From Gluconacetobacter dulcium (GTDB lineage Bacteria > Pseudomonadota > Alphaproteobacteria > Acetobacterales > Acetobacteraceae), in contig NZ_JABEQN010000026.1 of the NCBI RefSeq assembly GCF_014174165.1, positions 1-58,150 of the forward strand: a DNA stretch of 58,150 bases. Direction: 5' to 3'. Below are positions 10,513 through 19,301 of the stretch, in pieces (positions within the stretch are counted from its first letter, which is position 1; the number at the start of each line of letters is the position of its first letter). The notes below the pieces were generated by a model. It was not told where the DNA came from. It saw nothing but the letters and a program-made list of their open reading frames with translations, and did no database searches. The position numbers and the translations under genes are program-made.

Positions 10513-10679
10513 TCAGTTATCCTAAGAACGGCTCGTCATGATTGACGTGCTCCTAGCAATATAGAGGGGCAAGCTAATTTCAGTGCTGAACGCTACCACG
10601 CGGAAGCACCCGTCATATGCATGAAGCGCCGTGACAAAATATTTCTATAAAAAAATCAGATGCTTATAACCATAAAAAA

Positions 10680-11114
10680 TTATTTATTGCTGGTTACATT
10701 TGATGTTTTAATAGCATCTCGCACCCGATCATGTAGGAACCGCTGCCCCTTCGCCAGCCGCCGGACGAGCACCTCGTTGAACCGGGCATACATATCCGCG
10801 CCCCGATCCTTCGCGGCCTCGTTCTCGTTCGCCGGGATCGGAAGCTGACGCATCATCCAGGCATGGGTATAGAGCGCGAATGCCTCGCCCAGCACGGCAA
10901 CGGCCTCGTCCACATCGTCGATCCGCCGCCCGAGCCGGTCCAGACGCTTCGACAGTGCCGCATCCCGGCGTCCATCGTCCTCGCCGGACACGAGCGACAG
11001 CACCGCCGCCTCGATCACCGCCGATTTCGACACCTTCCGGCGCTCGGCCAGCGCCTCGACCTGCTTCAGCAGGCCCGGCTCGAAATACACGTTCATCCGC
11101 TGCCGTCTGGTCAT
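10680..11114 (-). CDS. Ribbon-helix-helix (CopG-like) protein of the mobilization module, copy 1
   Basis: 144-residue protein with an N-terminal ribbon-helix-helix DNA-binding domain (MNVYFEPGLLKQVEALAERR, about 7-26, then KVSKSAVIEAAV). A helical segment with RLDRLGRRIDDVDEAV and a mostly helical tail follow. The ATG at 11114 has GGGAG 7 bp upstream. It is a clear homologue of the 41313-41744 protein next to traG: same order RRxAAxSxRLDRL, then a long helical region, then ERYEAF/DMYARF. It lies downstream of relaxase copy 1 and is preceded by the 17-bp element at 11190-11206. Probable role: regulator or relaxosome accessory. Confidence 0.8.
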   Translation of the reverse strand: MTRRQRMNVYFEPGLLKQVEALAERRKVSKSAVIEAAVLSLVSGEDDGRRDAALSKRLDRLGRRIDDVDEAVAVLGEAFALYTHAWMMRQLPIPANENEAAKDRGADMYARFNEVLVRRLAKGQRFLHDRVRDAIKTSNVTSNK

Positions 11115-11189
11115 CGCCGTGCTCCCGATCTGGAGGTCCGATGACAGAGTGCGCTGAAATTTTCCCGACGCAAGTCCTTGTTGGATCGG

Positions 11190-11206
11190 CATAGTACAGG
11201 AGCGTA
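11190..11206 (-). promoter_or_regulatory. 17-bp element shared with the trbB upstream region
   Basis: On the minus strand this reads TACGCTCCTGTACTATG and sits about 75 bp upstream of the RHH gene at 10680-11114. The trbB upstream region (41264-41280) carries TACGATCCTGTACTATG, 16 of 17 identical, on the same strand. TACTAT could serve as a -10 hexamer. Both places are beside an RHH gene, so a binding site for that protein is a natural guess. Confidence 0.55.
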
Positions 11207-11276
11207 GCCTGGCGTAAAATTGGCGGCTCCTGTCGGTCTTTGTCTGCCTTCCGAAACGACTCGTGGTGGTTTCCCG

Positions 11277-13388
11277 CTACAGGCCAAGCCCCCTGCCCCG
11301 ACCCAGTTCCCACGAGATGCCGCCATGCTCGTCCATGGAAATAGCCATCTCCTTCTGGCGCTGCCTGCCGATCTCCGGACGCCAGGGCACCAGCGAGAAT
11401 TCATGTCCGCTTTCCAGCACCGCGAAGCGCCCGCTGGCCAGATCGATCGGGCCTTTCATCGTGCCCTGGATCGTCTCGAAGCGATCAAGCGGACGCCACA
11501 GCTTCCCCCGTTTCTCGGCCATGGCCTGCCCGACCCGTTCCACCTCCCGCCCTTCCAGCGTCGCCAGCAGGTTCTTCCGGTAGCGCACCATGCCCTCCGG
11601 GGTGAGGCTGGCGTCCCCACGCTGGATCAGGGCCTTTTGCCGTCTGGCCAGGGCGTCGCCGACCTCGCCCCCGAACCCGGCTTCCACCCGGTCGCCCTCG
11701 CGGCTTACCCCGGCCACCAGCCGCCGGTCGAGCCAGGTCGCGCCATCGGAGCCGATCTGCGCCTCCAGATCGAAGGCCGACAGCAGCCGCACCGTCGCCT
11801 TCGGCGCACGGGTGGCGTCATAGGCGATGGAGCGTTGCTGGAAGTCTTCCGGGATACGCCAGCGGTCGGCGTGCAGCCGTTCCACGATCCCCGCCCGGCG
11901 TAGCGCCTCCAGGCGGCGAACGTGGCCTTTGATCAGGTCTTCCGGGTTACCCTTGACGCTCCAGCGGTCGAGTTGCATCCGCTCCAGATGGGCGGAAGGG
12001 CGATAAATCCCATCCTCGGTATTGGCGAGGATCGCCCGGTCGGACGGGCGCGGCTTGTCGGGAACCGGAGCGGCGGCGATTTCCACGATCGCGCTACGGG
12101 GGAGGTCCTCCATCTGGGCGGGATCGAAACCGCGCAGGTGATGCACCCGCCCGTCGAGGCCATCGACCACCAGCGACAGTTTTTCCCCGAGTTCGTCCGT
12201 CAGATGCCTGTCCACCAGCCGCCCGGTGACCGATTTGTCTGGAACTTCGTCATGGAAGCGGAAATGCGCCGGGTCGCGGTCCTGCTCCGTTCCCTTGCCG
12301 CGCGCCTTCAGGGCGCGGTGCATCTGCTTTGTGATGTCGTCCCGCTCGCCGAGATTGCGCAGACGCTCTTCCAGCCGCTCGTCGAGCGTCCATCGGCCCG
12401 GCGCTGTCGGACGGGCCAGCCCCATGCGTTCCAGCTTCGCGAGGCGCGACAGGCGCAGCCGCCGGTCCACCAGATCCGAGGTCGGCGTCTCGATGCCGGG
12501 GCGCATGTCGATTGTACCATCCTGCGCCTGCGCCAGCAGGGCACGGTCGATGCGCGTGAAGCGGTCACGGTCGATGCCGGCTTCCAGCTTCTGGCGCCGT
12601 TCGATCTCGGACACAGGACCGAGGTCCAGCGTCACGAATTCAGACGCGCGTTCGCGCAGGCCGTGGGTGATATACCCGCCATCGATGACGAGGTCTTTGC
12701 CCTGGTCGTCGCGGCCATTAACGACGACATGAACATGGGGATGAGCGGTGTTGAAATGGTTCACCGCCACCCAATCCAGCCGCGTGCCGAGATCGGCTTC
12801 CATCTGCGTCATCAGCTCGCGCGTGAAGTCCGTCAAATTCTCCAGCCGGTCGGCGTCCTCCGGTGAGACGATGAACCTGAACTGATGCCGGTCCTCGGCG
12901 CCACGTTCGAGGAAGGCTTTCGCATCGGCGCGATCGGTCGCCGCGCCGTAGAGGACACCCCGCTCGCCGTCGCGGGAAGTCCCGTCGCGCTGGATGTAGC
13001 GCAGGTGGGCGGCGGCCCCGCCTCCCTTCCCGGCCTGCCGCACCACCCGCGCCTTCACCGTCACACGCCGGGAACCAGGAACCTGATGCCGCCAGCCGGC
13101 GATCCCGCGCGCCCGGACGAAGGACGCGCCCCGCCCGCGACCCACCCCACGGGTGGAACCGGAACGCGACGCACTCCCCGCACGCGAGGTCGCACCAGAC
13201 TCAGAAGAGAAGCGGCGGCCCTGGCCGCCGCCCGCCCCGCTGCCGCCCCTCTTTCCGGGGTGCAGCGATTGCCGGCGAACCTGCGTCCGGATGCTGGCCA
13301 GAAAGTCCGTGCGACCGCGTGTCGCGCTACCCTTCGAGCGGATGCGTCCCGGCCGGGGACGGAGCGCGGTGTCGTCATCCTGCGCCAT
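11277..13388 (-). CDS. Relaxase / mobilization nuclease (VirD2-like, DUF3363), copy 1
   Basis: 703-residue DNA relaxase expected to nick oriT and pilot the strand. A basic Gly/Arg/Ser-rich N-terminal region (to about residue 125) precedes the nuclease core. The core has HLRYIQRDGTSRDGERG, FRFIVSPEDA, and the metal-binding histidine motif HPHVHVVVNG. The DUF3363 C-terminal domain follows (ATWLDRRLV, MVRYRKNLLATLEGRE, FDLASGRFAV-like). It is homologous along most of its length to the 579-aa relaxase at 47138-48877 but is longer. Downstream is RHH copy 1 and upstream, after a decayed gap, DUF2840 copy 1. Confidence 0.9.
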   Translation of the reverse strand: MAQDDDTALRPRPGRIRSKGSATRGRTDFLASIRTQVRRQSLHPGKRGGSGAGGGQGRRFSSESGATSRAGSASRSGSTRGVGRGRGASFVRARGIAGWRHQVPGSRRVTVKARVVRQAGKGGGAAAHLRYIQRDGTSRDGERGVLYGAATDRADAKAFLERGAEDRHQFRFIVSPEDADRLENLTDFTRELMTQMEADLGTRLDWVAVNHFNTAHPHVHVVVNGRDDQGKDLVIDGGYITHGLRERASEFVTLDLGPVSEIERRQKLEAGIDRDRFTRIDRALLAQAQDGTIDMRPGIETPTSDLVDRRLRLSRLAKLERMGLARPTAPGRWTLDERLEERLRNLGERDDITKQMHRALKARGKGTEQDRDPAHFRFHDEVPDKSVTGRLVDRHLTDELGEKLSLVVDGLDGRVHHLRGFDPAQMEDLPRSAIVEIAAAPVPDKPRPSDRAILANTEDGIYRPSAHLERMQLDRWSVKGNPEDLIKGHVRRLEALRRAGIVERLHADRWRIPEDFQQRSIAYDATRAPKATVRLLSAFDLEAQIGSDGATWLDRRLVAGVSREGDRVEAGFGGEVGDALARRQKALIQRGDASLTPEGMVRYRKNLLATLEGREVERVGQAMAEKRGKLWRPLDRFETIQGTMKGPIDLASGRFAVLESGHEFSLVPWRPEIGRQRQKEMAISMDEHGGISWELGRGRGLGL

Positions 13389-14152
13389 GGCCAGACCTCG
13401 CGAAAACCGGGCTTTTCGGGGGACAGTGCCGTCAGAAACGGCGGGAAACCTTCACGCCTGAAAAATGACGGCTCAGACGATAGAAATCCAGAGTGCCACT
13501 CGAAATATCCCTAACCCCATGTGCAGACGAAGAAAACCGAAGGTCTGGACCGGCAGGAGTGCCTATTCCTTTAATCTTGCCCTCACGTTTTTTCTTCTTT
13601 TTGGCCTCTGAATTCGGCTTTTCCGAATCTGATGGCCACTTCCAGCCTGACCGGGGGACTGGCAAAACCTGCCACAGATTACCTCTCGACACCACGCGAA
13701 CGGAACGACAAAACGCTGCGCCGCGATCTGTCTTCCGTGTGTCTTATGACGTGCTGTGAACATGTCAAAATCATGCGTCGGACGTGATCAGAATCCAGAT
13801 CCGCACATGACTGGGAACTGTCAAAGTGATGACGCTCCCGGCGACGATGACGGATCGGTCAGCCTGCGTTCGTCGTGCATCCGGGCCGCCCGTCCAGCGC
13901 CTGCAGATGGTGTTCCGGACGCGGGAAAACTCGTGTCACTGAACGCCGGATCGTTCGTCGGAATGGTGTCCAAAGCAGCGCCAAAGACGACCCGAAAGAG
14001 ACGCGGCGGCGCAGCCGGCGCCTTCCGCCCGCGGCGCGAAGCGCCGCGTTGTCCCGGCACAAAACGAATGCGACAGGAGGATGGAAAAGCTGGCCGGAAA
14101 GAGAAGGGAAAGGCACGGGCAAACGTCGGTAAGCCAGACGCGGGAAGCACAC
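13389..14152. other. 764-bp gap without a convincing gene
   Basis: In the main transfer unit the corresponding interval between relaxase and DUF2840 carries lytic transglycosylase, DUF736, S26 peptidase and a methyltransferase; here none is recognisable. Small inverted repeats lie just upstream of the relaxase start: CGAAAA/TTTTCG (13401-13418) and GCCGT/ACGGC (13428-13442). These could belong to an oriT, but this is weak. Open frames on both strands look compositional and have no family features I recognise. Confidence 0.5.
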
Positions 14153-14629
14153 TCAATGCAACGCGCGACGACGCAGCCATGCCCGATGCCGTGCTTTGGT
14201 ATAGGCGTCGGGCTGCTGCCGTGCCTCCAGCCGATGGTGCAGGTGACGCCAGTAATCGGGACTGACCTCTATCGGGTCGATGTCCTGCGCCTCGACCGCG
14301 TCGATCGCTTCCAGCACATGCTGGACGCGCGGCCATGAAGTCTGGTGCAGTAACACCTCGCCGCCCGGCCGCACGCATGGGACAGTCTGGTAGTCTTCGC
14401 CGGAGCCGACCGTGCGCACGATGTCGATGTGCGACTCAACCGTGCCATAGTCGTTGGCGGCCCAGCGGACGAAGGCGAATACGTTGTCGGGGGCAAAGCT
14501 GAGCGCGCGTCGCTGACGGTCGAGAATGGTGTCCGCGACCGGCCGCCCGAAGCGCAGCCAGCGTTCCACCTGCTTCTCGATCCAGGTCAGTTCGACCGTC
14601 GTGATCAGGCCGGACGGATCATCAACCAT
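14153..14629 (-). CDS. DUF2840 family protein, copy 1
   Basis: 158-residue protein of the DUF2840 family, found in alphaproteobacterial plasmid transfer clusters; function unknown. Conserved blocks are TTVELTWIEKQVERWLRFGRP, LSFAPDNVFAFVRWAANDYGT, TVPCVRPGGEVLLHQ and YWRHLHHRLEA. It is clearly paralogous to 52216-52704, which sits in the main operon after repA. The ATG at 14629 is chosen, with a GTG 3 bp upstream also possible; AGAGGA lies 7-10 bp upstream. Together with 10680-13388 it makes a second, incomplete copy of the mobilization module. Confidence 0.82.
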   Translation of the reverse strand: MVDDPSGLITTVELTWIEKQVERWLRFGRPVADTILDRQRRALSFAPDNVFAFVRWAANDYGTVESHIDIVRTVGSGEDYQTVPCVRPGGEVLLHQTSWPRVQHVLEAIDAVEAQDIDPIEVSPDYWRHLHHRLEARQQPDAYTKARHRAWLRRRALH

Positions 14630-14699
14630 CACGTCTGTTTCCTCTTCACGACCCACTCATCAGGCGGCACGAATGCCGCTGAAAGAATGGAGGAACGCA

Positions 14700-15962
14700 T
14701 TACTGAGATTGGGATGCGGATGACGGATAGAGTCTGCGGGCGACCCGTTCCATGGTCAGCCCCTGCACGATGATGGTGAACACGACGACGCCGTAACAGA
14801 CCGGCAACAGCAGGTCGCGCAAGTCTCCGGGCGGCAATCCAAGTGCCAGAGAGACGGAGATGCCACCACGCAGGCCGCCCCAGGTCAGAATACCGAGAAC
14901 GCGGCCCCGCTCCCATTGCCTCAGATGAACCGGAAGCGTTGAAAACAGCACGCTCAATGCCCGCACGGCAATGGACAGCGGGATTACGGCAAGCGTGGCC
15001 AGCACCGTAAACAGATGCGGCGTGATCTCAAGGATTTCAAAGCCGATCAGCATGAACAGCAGCACGTTCAGCACCTCATCAATGAGTGTTCATGCGCTGT
15101 CGAGTTCCTTGCGGGATGCCTCATCGAAAACGGAGTGACTATAGCTTGTTCCAAAACACAGTCCCGCGACGACCACGGCAATCGCACCCGACATGCCAAG
15201 CTGGTTGGCGATGCTGAAGGTTCCAGTCGCCAGAGCCAGCGACGTCAGCAGATCAATATGCGGATCCCGCTGCCCCTTAAGCACACTGAGCGCGATCCAT
15301 CCGGTCAATGCGCCCAGCAAACCGCCACCGATCGCCTCGCGGCAGAAACTCAGAGCAATCTCGGAGGTGGTTGCCCCCTGACTGTCCCCGGTAGGGAGTC
15401 CGATCGTGACACCGAAAATGACAACCCCTACGCCATCATTAAACAGGCTTTCCCCCGCGAAAACAGCCTGAAGCGGTCCCGGCAATCCTAGACGTTTCAG
15501 CATTCCCACGACCGAAACCGGATCGGTTGGTGCGAGAATAGCGCCGAGGACGATGCACCATGCAAAAGGAATGGCGTGGCCTAACAGGGGAAAGACACAC
15601 CACGCCGCGATCGCCAGAAAGGCGACAGCCAGCACGGTCCCCAGAACAGAGAGGGCCGTGACCGAGGCAAGCTTTGCGCGCAGATGCCCGACATTCACTT
15701 GCATGGCCCCGGCAAAAAGCAACAGCGACAGCGCACCATTAAGAAGTGTCACAGGCAGATTGATGGATCCGAGCACAGACCGTGGAAGAGCCTGAAGATC
15801 ATAGGCCGGGATCAGCGGATTCAGGATCATGACCAGAAGCGATGTCAGCAACGAGAAGACAAGCACGCCAATCGTGACTGGAACGCGGAGCGTATGGTGA
15901 TTGAGAATGCTGAAGCCTGCCGAAAGTGTCAGAAGCAGGGCAAGGAGGCTGATGGTATCCAT
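14700..15962 (-). pseudogene. NhaP-type Na+/H+ antiporter (CPA1), interrupted by an in-frame TGA
   Basis: The first part (15962 to 15090) has the CPA1 core: multiple membrane helices, then LGAILAPTDPVSVVGMLKRL and FAGESLFNDGVGVVIFG, then SGAIAVVVAGL. It ends KELDSA-TGA. The reading frame continues unbroken after the TGA as TLIDEVLNVLLFMLIGFEIL, then GRVLGILTWGGLRGGISVSL, to 14700. In the family a Trp normally stands at this position (DSxWxLIDE), so one G-to-A change (TGG to TGA) explains the break. Both halves are otherwise intact, so the mutation looks recent. The truncated product would lack the last membrane helices including the GGLRG region. Readthrough or a sequencing error are alternatives. 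Confidence 0.85.
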
Positions 15963-16106
15963 GGCCTCACCGCTGGCCGCTCCCACTTCCTACGTCAAGA
16001 AAAACCGGCAATGGGCCGCTACTGGGAGGGCTTGACGGTTCGATGAATGGCGGAAGCCGCCGTCGTCACCCAATCAGCGAGTCGTACCCTCGAAGCAAAA
16101 ATTCAC

Positions 16107-16118
16107 CAACTTGTGATT
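16107..16118. repeat. 12-bp inverted repeat, left copy
   Basis: CAACTTGTGATT here and its reverse complement at 19009-19020, inside the 3' end of the recombinase gene, bracket the toxin-antitoxin and recombinase genes. Partial similarity continues outward (TTTG-GAA--AA). A chance match is possible. Confidence 0.35.
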
Positions 16119-16283
16119 CTTTGGTTTGCGAACAAAATACCGCCAAATGTACGCCTGACTACGCCACAGCCCGCCGCAACCGACACACACCGACAATCCA
16201 TTGGAATAGCTTGATTTTTCCGGTTGCACGCCGTTTTTCAGCGCGTGATGGTGCTGTCCTCTCCAGACGGAAAGGGCAGGACG

Positions 16284-16529
16284 ATGACGGACGAAAACCG
16301 CATATCGAACGCCGGACCGAATTCTCCGGCCAACGATAACAAACCCGCGGGCAATATCCAGTCCGCTCTTCCCGATCCGGCCATGAAGGCGCGAACGGAC
16401 GCACTGATCCTCGTCCTGGCGCGCCTGCTGGGACGGCAGATCGCCCGCGAAGAATTCGAGCAGCGGCTGGGCCAAATCGCCAACGCCAACGATCCGGCCG
16501 GTACAGCAGCGTCGGAGCATGAGGAATGA
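16284..16529 (+). CDS. Small hypothetical protein upstream of the toxin-antitoxin pair
   Basis: 81 residues, polar and charged, no signal peptide or membrane segment. The N-terminal half is Asn/Pro/Ala-rich (likely unfolded). The C-terminal half, MKARTDALILVLARLLGRQI followed by AREEFEQRLGQI, looks like one or two amphipathic helices. The ATG at 16284 follows AGGGCAGGACG. I do not recognise a family. It ends 72 bp before the Phd-like gene and is oriented with it and the recombinase. Confidence 0.5.
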   Translation: MTDENRISNAGPNSPANDNKPAGNIQSALPDPAMKARTDALILVLARLLGRQIAREEFEQRLGQIANANDPAGTAASEHEE

Positions 16530-16537
16530 GATTATCC

Positions 16538-16564
16538 TTGAGAAAGAGGTATTATACGTATAAT
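16538..16564 (+). promoter_or_regulatory. Promoter with palindromic operator for the toxin-antitoxin operon
   Basis: TTGAGA (16538-16543) and TATAAT (16559-16564) form promoter-like boxes with a short 15-bp spacer. TATAAT lies within a perfect 14-bp palindrome, ATTATACGTATAAT (16551-16564), 37 bp upstream of the antitoxin start. A palindrome over the -10 is the usual arrangement for autorepression by Phd-type antitoxins. Confidence 0.6.
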
Positions 16565-16601
16565 TTGGGCATCACCATTCCACCAGTAGGATGCCCTGCC
16601 C

Positions 16602-16856
16602 ATGCCCACCGTCGGCGCCCTCGAATTCCAGCGCAAATTTGGCGAATTCCAGCATCAGGCCCAGCGCGAGCCGGTCGAGATCACCCGTCACGGTCGTCGC
16701 GAATATGTGCTGATGTCCGCCGATCATTACGACTGGCTCCGCGCAACAGCCCAGCGAAGCCACCGGACGGAAGACGTGTCCGACGTGGTGCTGGCCGCCG
16801 TGGAACGCGCCGAGATGGACCCCGAACACACGCATCTCGACGAGTTATTGAAATAA
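16602..16856 (+). CDS. Type II antitoxin, Phd/YefM family
   Basis: 84 residues with the Phd/YefM fold pattern: VGALEFQRKFGEFQHQAQRE, then PVEITRHGRREYVLMSADHYDWL (about 24-46), where the N-terminal domain dimerises and binds DNA. The tail VSDVVLAAVERAEMD...HLDELLK should wrap and neutralise the toxin. It is followed after 9 bp by the PemK-like toxin, the expected antitoxin-first order. Confidence 0.85.
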   Translation: MPTVGALEFQRKFGEFQHQAQREPVEITRHGRREYVLMSADHYDWLRATAQRSHRTEDVSDVVLAAVERAEMDPEHTHLDELLK

Positions 16857-16865
16857 GGGCCGTCC

Positions 16866-17291
16866 GTGTCATTTCCCGAACCCAAACCGGGCCTCGTCGT
16901 CCGTTACGATTATTTGTGGACGCATGAGGCCACGCGGGGACAGGACCAGGGCAAAGATCGTCCCGCCTGCCTCGTCGCGGCCAGCGACAGCATGCTGCGG
17001 CCCCGCTATGTCGTGCTTCTGCCGATCACCCACACGCCACCTTCCGGCGATACGGTCGGGATCGAGATACCGGCGAAGGTCAAGGCGGCGATCGGACTGG
17101 ACGATGTGCCAAGCTGGGTCATCGTCTCGGAACACAACGTCGATGAATGGCCGACCGGCGGCGTGTCGCCGGTCCCCGGCAAGGTCGGCGTCTTCGCCTA
17201 CGGCTTCATTCCGCCGGGCCTGTTTACCCGGATCAAGGCGGAGTTCGTCGCCCTCGCCCGGCAGAAGAAAAGTGCTGCCGTGCGTCGCTGA
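16866..17291 (+). CDS. Type II toxin, PemK/MazF-like
   Basis: 141-residue PemK/MazF-fold protein, a likely sequence-specific mRNA endoribonuclease. Features are PKPGLVVRYDYLW at the start, the central DRPACLVA and YVVLLPITHTPP strands, and PSWVIVSEHNVDEWP. The GTG start is 9 bp after the antitoxin stop. The family classically pairs with MazE or PemI; pairing with a Phd-type antitoxin is a known mixed arrangement. It probably acts as a stability module for the element. Confidence 0.82.
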   Translation: MSFPEPKPGLVVRYDYLWTHEATRGQDQGKDRPACLVAASDSMLRPRYVVLLPITHTPPSGDTVGIEIPAKVKAAIGLDDVPSWVIVSEHNVDEWPTGGVSPVPGKVGVFAYGFIPPGLFTRIKAEFVALARQKKSAAVRR

Positions 17292-17327
17292 TCGTGGAGA
17301 ACTGGTCAGGATTCAGGAGGTAAGGTC

Positions 17328-19076
17328 ATGACCCGTGTCGCGCTCTATGCCCGCTATTCTTCGGACAACCAGCGGGCAGCCTCAATCGAGGACCAGTTCC
17401 GGCTCTGTGAGGAACGCGCCACACGCGAGGGCTGGCAACTGGTCGATTGCTACCGTGACGCGGCCATCTCCGGGGCCAGCATGATTTTGCGTCCCGGCAT
17501 CCAGACCCTGCTGCGCGACGCTCAGGCCGGGCAGTTCGATATCGTACTGGCCGAAGCCCTGGATCGCGTGTCCCGCGATCAGGCTGACGTCGCAACGCTG
17601 TTCAAGCGCCTGCAATTCGCCGGCGTCACCATCGTCACCCTGGGCGAGGGCGAGATCAACGAGCTTCATGTCGGCCTCAAAGGAACGATGAACGCCCTGT
17701 TCCTCAAGGACCTGGCGATGAAAACTCATCGCGGCCTGCGCGGGCGTGTCGAAGCGGGCAAATCCGGCGGCGGCCTGTGCTACGGCTATCGCGTCGTGCA
17801 TCAGATGGACGCGCGGGGCGAACTGATCCGGGGCGAGCGCGAGATCGATCCGGTCCAGGCCGAGATCGTGCGCCGCATCTTCCATGAGTTCGCCTCGGGC
17901 CGCAGCGCGCTTGCCATCGCCAGCCGCCTGAACGACGAAGGTATCCCCAGCCCTACCGGCGGCAAATGGAACAACACCACGCTACGGGGCAACGCCCTGC
18001 GCGGCACCGGCATTGTGAACAATGAGCTTTACATCGGACGCCTCGTCTGGAATCGCCTGCGCTATCTGAAAGACCCGCAAACCGGCAAGCGCGTCTCTCG
18101 GCTGAACCCGCAATCGGAGTGGATCATCACCGACGTTCCCGAACTGCGGATCATGGATGACGATCTCTGGCAGGCGGTGCGCGACCGGCAGGCGCTGATC
18201 GCGGAGAAGAGCGTGAACATCAGTGCCGGCATCCGGGCCTCGATCAACAAGCTCAATGGCCAGCGCCGTCCAAAATCCCTGCTCTCCGGCCTGGTGTTCT
18301 GTGGGGTATGCGGCGGTCCCTGCTCGATCCGGGGCGGCGACCGCTTCGCCTGCTCCACCCACATGGACAACCGCTCCTGCACCAACAGGACCACAATCCG
18401 CCGGCCGGAACTGGAAGACCGGGTGCTGTCGGGTCTCAAGGACCGGCTGATGACGCCCGAAGCGGCAGCGGAGGCCATGCGCGCCTATGTCGAGGAAACG
18501 AACCGCGCCAATCATGAGCGCCGCGCCAGCACGGCAGGATGGCAGACGGAACTGACCAGGCTGCGCAAGGGGCTGAAACAGATGCTCCAGGTGATCGAGG
18601 ATGGCGGCTACACGCGCGGCATGGTCGAGCGGATGCGCGAGATGGAAGCCCGCGAGGATGAACTGGTCGCCCTGCTCGCCGCCCAGCCGCAGGATGTGCC
18701 GGACATCCACCCCAATGTCGCCGGGATCTTCAAACACAAGGTCGAGCGGTTGGCCGAGACGCTGAACCATCCGGAGGACCGGCAGGAAGCCTCCGAGGCC
18801 ATCCGGGCGCTGATCGAGAAGATCGTGCTCCATCCCGGCAAGGGTCGGGGCGAGATGCACGCCACGCTCCATGGCGAGCTTGGCACGCTGCTGGACTTCG
18901 CCGCCTCAGGCGGTCAGGGGTCCAGAAACGCGAACACTCCCGGAGCCAGGGCTTCGGGAGTGTCGGTATCGGGTATTGCGGGGGCAGGATTGCTTCTCAA
19001 ATTGCAGAAATCACAAGTTGAGAACAAAGCACGATTACTAAGTTGTTTTGATAAGATTTTTTCTGCTCATGCCTGA
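17328..19076 (+). CDS. Large serine recombinase (resolvase/integrase type)
   Basis: 582-residue site-specific recombinase. The N-terminal resolvase domain begins VALYARYSSDNQRA with the catalytic serine at about residue 11, followed by LAEALDRVSRDQAD. The Recombinase domain comes next (GYRVVHQ...IVRRIFHEFASG, LNDEGIPSPTGGKWN). A zinc ribbon (FCGVCGGPC and CSTH--RSC) and a coiled-coil segment rich in Arg/Glu (about 410-450) follow. The last 25 or so residues are encoded by AT-richer DNA, which suggests the gene end is a junction. It could integrate or excise the element or resolve multimers. Confidence 0.9.
   Translation: MTRVALYARYSSDNQRAASIEDQFRLCEERATREGWQLVDCYRDAAISGASMILRPGIQTLLRDAQAGQFDIVLAEALDRVSRDQADVATLFKRLQFAGVTIVTLGEGEINELHVGLKGTMNALFLKDLAMKTHRGLRGRVEAGKSGGGLCYGYRVVHQMDARGELIRGEREIDPVQAEIVRRIFHEFASGRSALAIASRLNDEGIPSPTGGKWNNTTLRGNALRGTGIVNNELYIGRLVWNRLRYLKDPQTGKRVSRLNPQSEWIITDVPELRIMDDDLWQAVRDRQALIAEKSVNISAGIRASINKLNGQRRPKSLLSGLVFCGVCGGPCSIRGGDRFACSTHMDNRSCTNRTTIRRPELEDRVLSGLKDRLMTPEAAAEAMRAYVEETNRANHERRASTAGWQTELTRLRKGLKQMLQVIEDGGYTRGMVERMREMEAREDELVALLAAQPQDVPDIHPNVAGIFKHKVERLAETLNHPEDRQEASEAIRALIEKIVLHPGKGRGEMHATLHGELGTLLDFAASGGQGSRNANTPGARASGVSVSGIAGAGLLLKLQKSQVENKARLLSCFDKIFSAHA
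19009..19020. repeat. 12-bp inverted repeat, right copy
   Basis: AATCACAAGTTG, reverse complement of 16107-16118. It falls in the recombinase 3' end, exactly where base composition drops from GC-rich to AT-rich. Confidence 0.35.
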
Positions 19077-19155
19077 CTCCTTGCCGAAATTAATAGCCCC
19101 CAGCCCTCGCCAAACAGAGAGTTTATTTATTCAAAGCCATGTTCGCTTACGCCCT

Positions 19156-19301
19156 GATTGTGTTGAAACAGTCTGTTCATAGCTTACACTCATGGTTTTT
19201 TATGTAACAAAAAAACTCCAAATGATTACAATACTCTATATGTTATAATATCGAATCAGAATGGTCGGTGCCAGCTCGCGCGGGATTTTTTCAACACAAT
19301 C
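19156..19301. repeat. 146-bp segment with perfect 13-bp terminal inverted repeats (MITE-like)
   Basis: GATTGTGTTGAAA (19156-19168) and its exact reverse complement TTTCAACACAATC (19289-19301) enclose AT-rich non-coding DNA. Outside the core the arms differ (CCCT / GGGG side), so no clean target duplication is seen. It lies in the 438-bp gene-free gap between the recombinase and the kinase operon (19077-19514). The rest of that gap shows no coding signal I can support. Confidence 0.55.

Noticed and set aside
13376-13383. CATCCTGC, matching the IncP/Ti nick core, at the start of relaxase copy 1
   Set aside because: An 8-base degenerate motif is expected several times in a window this size and this one lies inside codons 2-5 of the gene, so it is not evidence of oriT.
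13756-14265. 169-codon plus-strand frame in the gap left of DUF2840 copy 1
   Set aside because: Composition is typical of GC-rich shadow frames, it overlaps the DUF2840 gene and I see no family motif.
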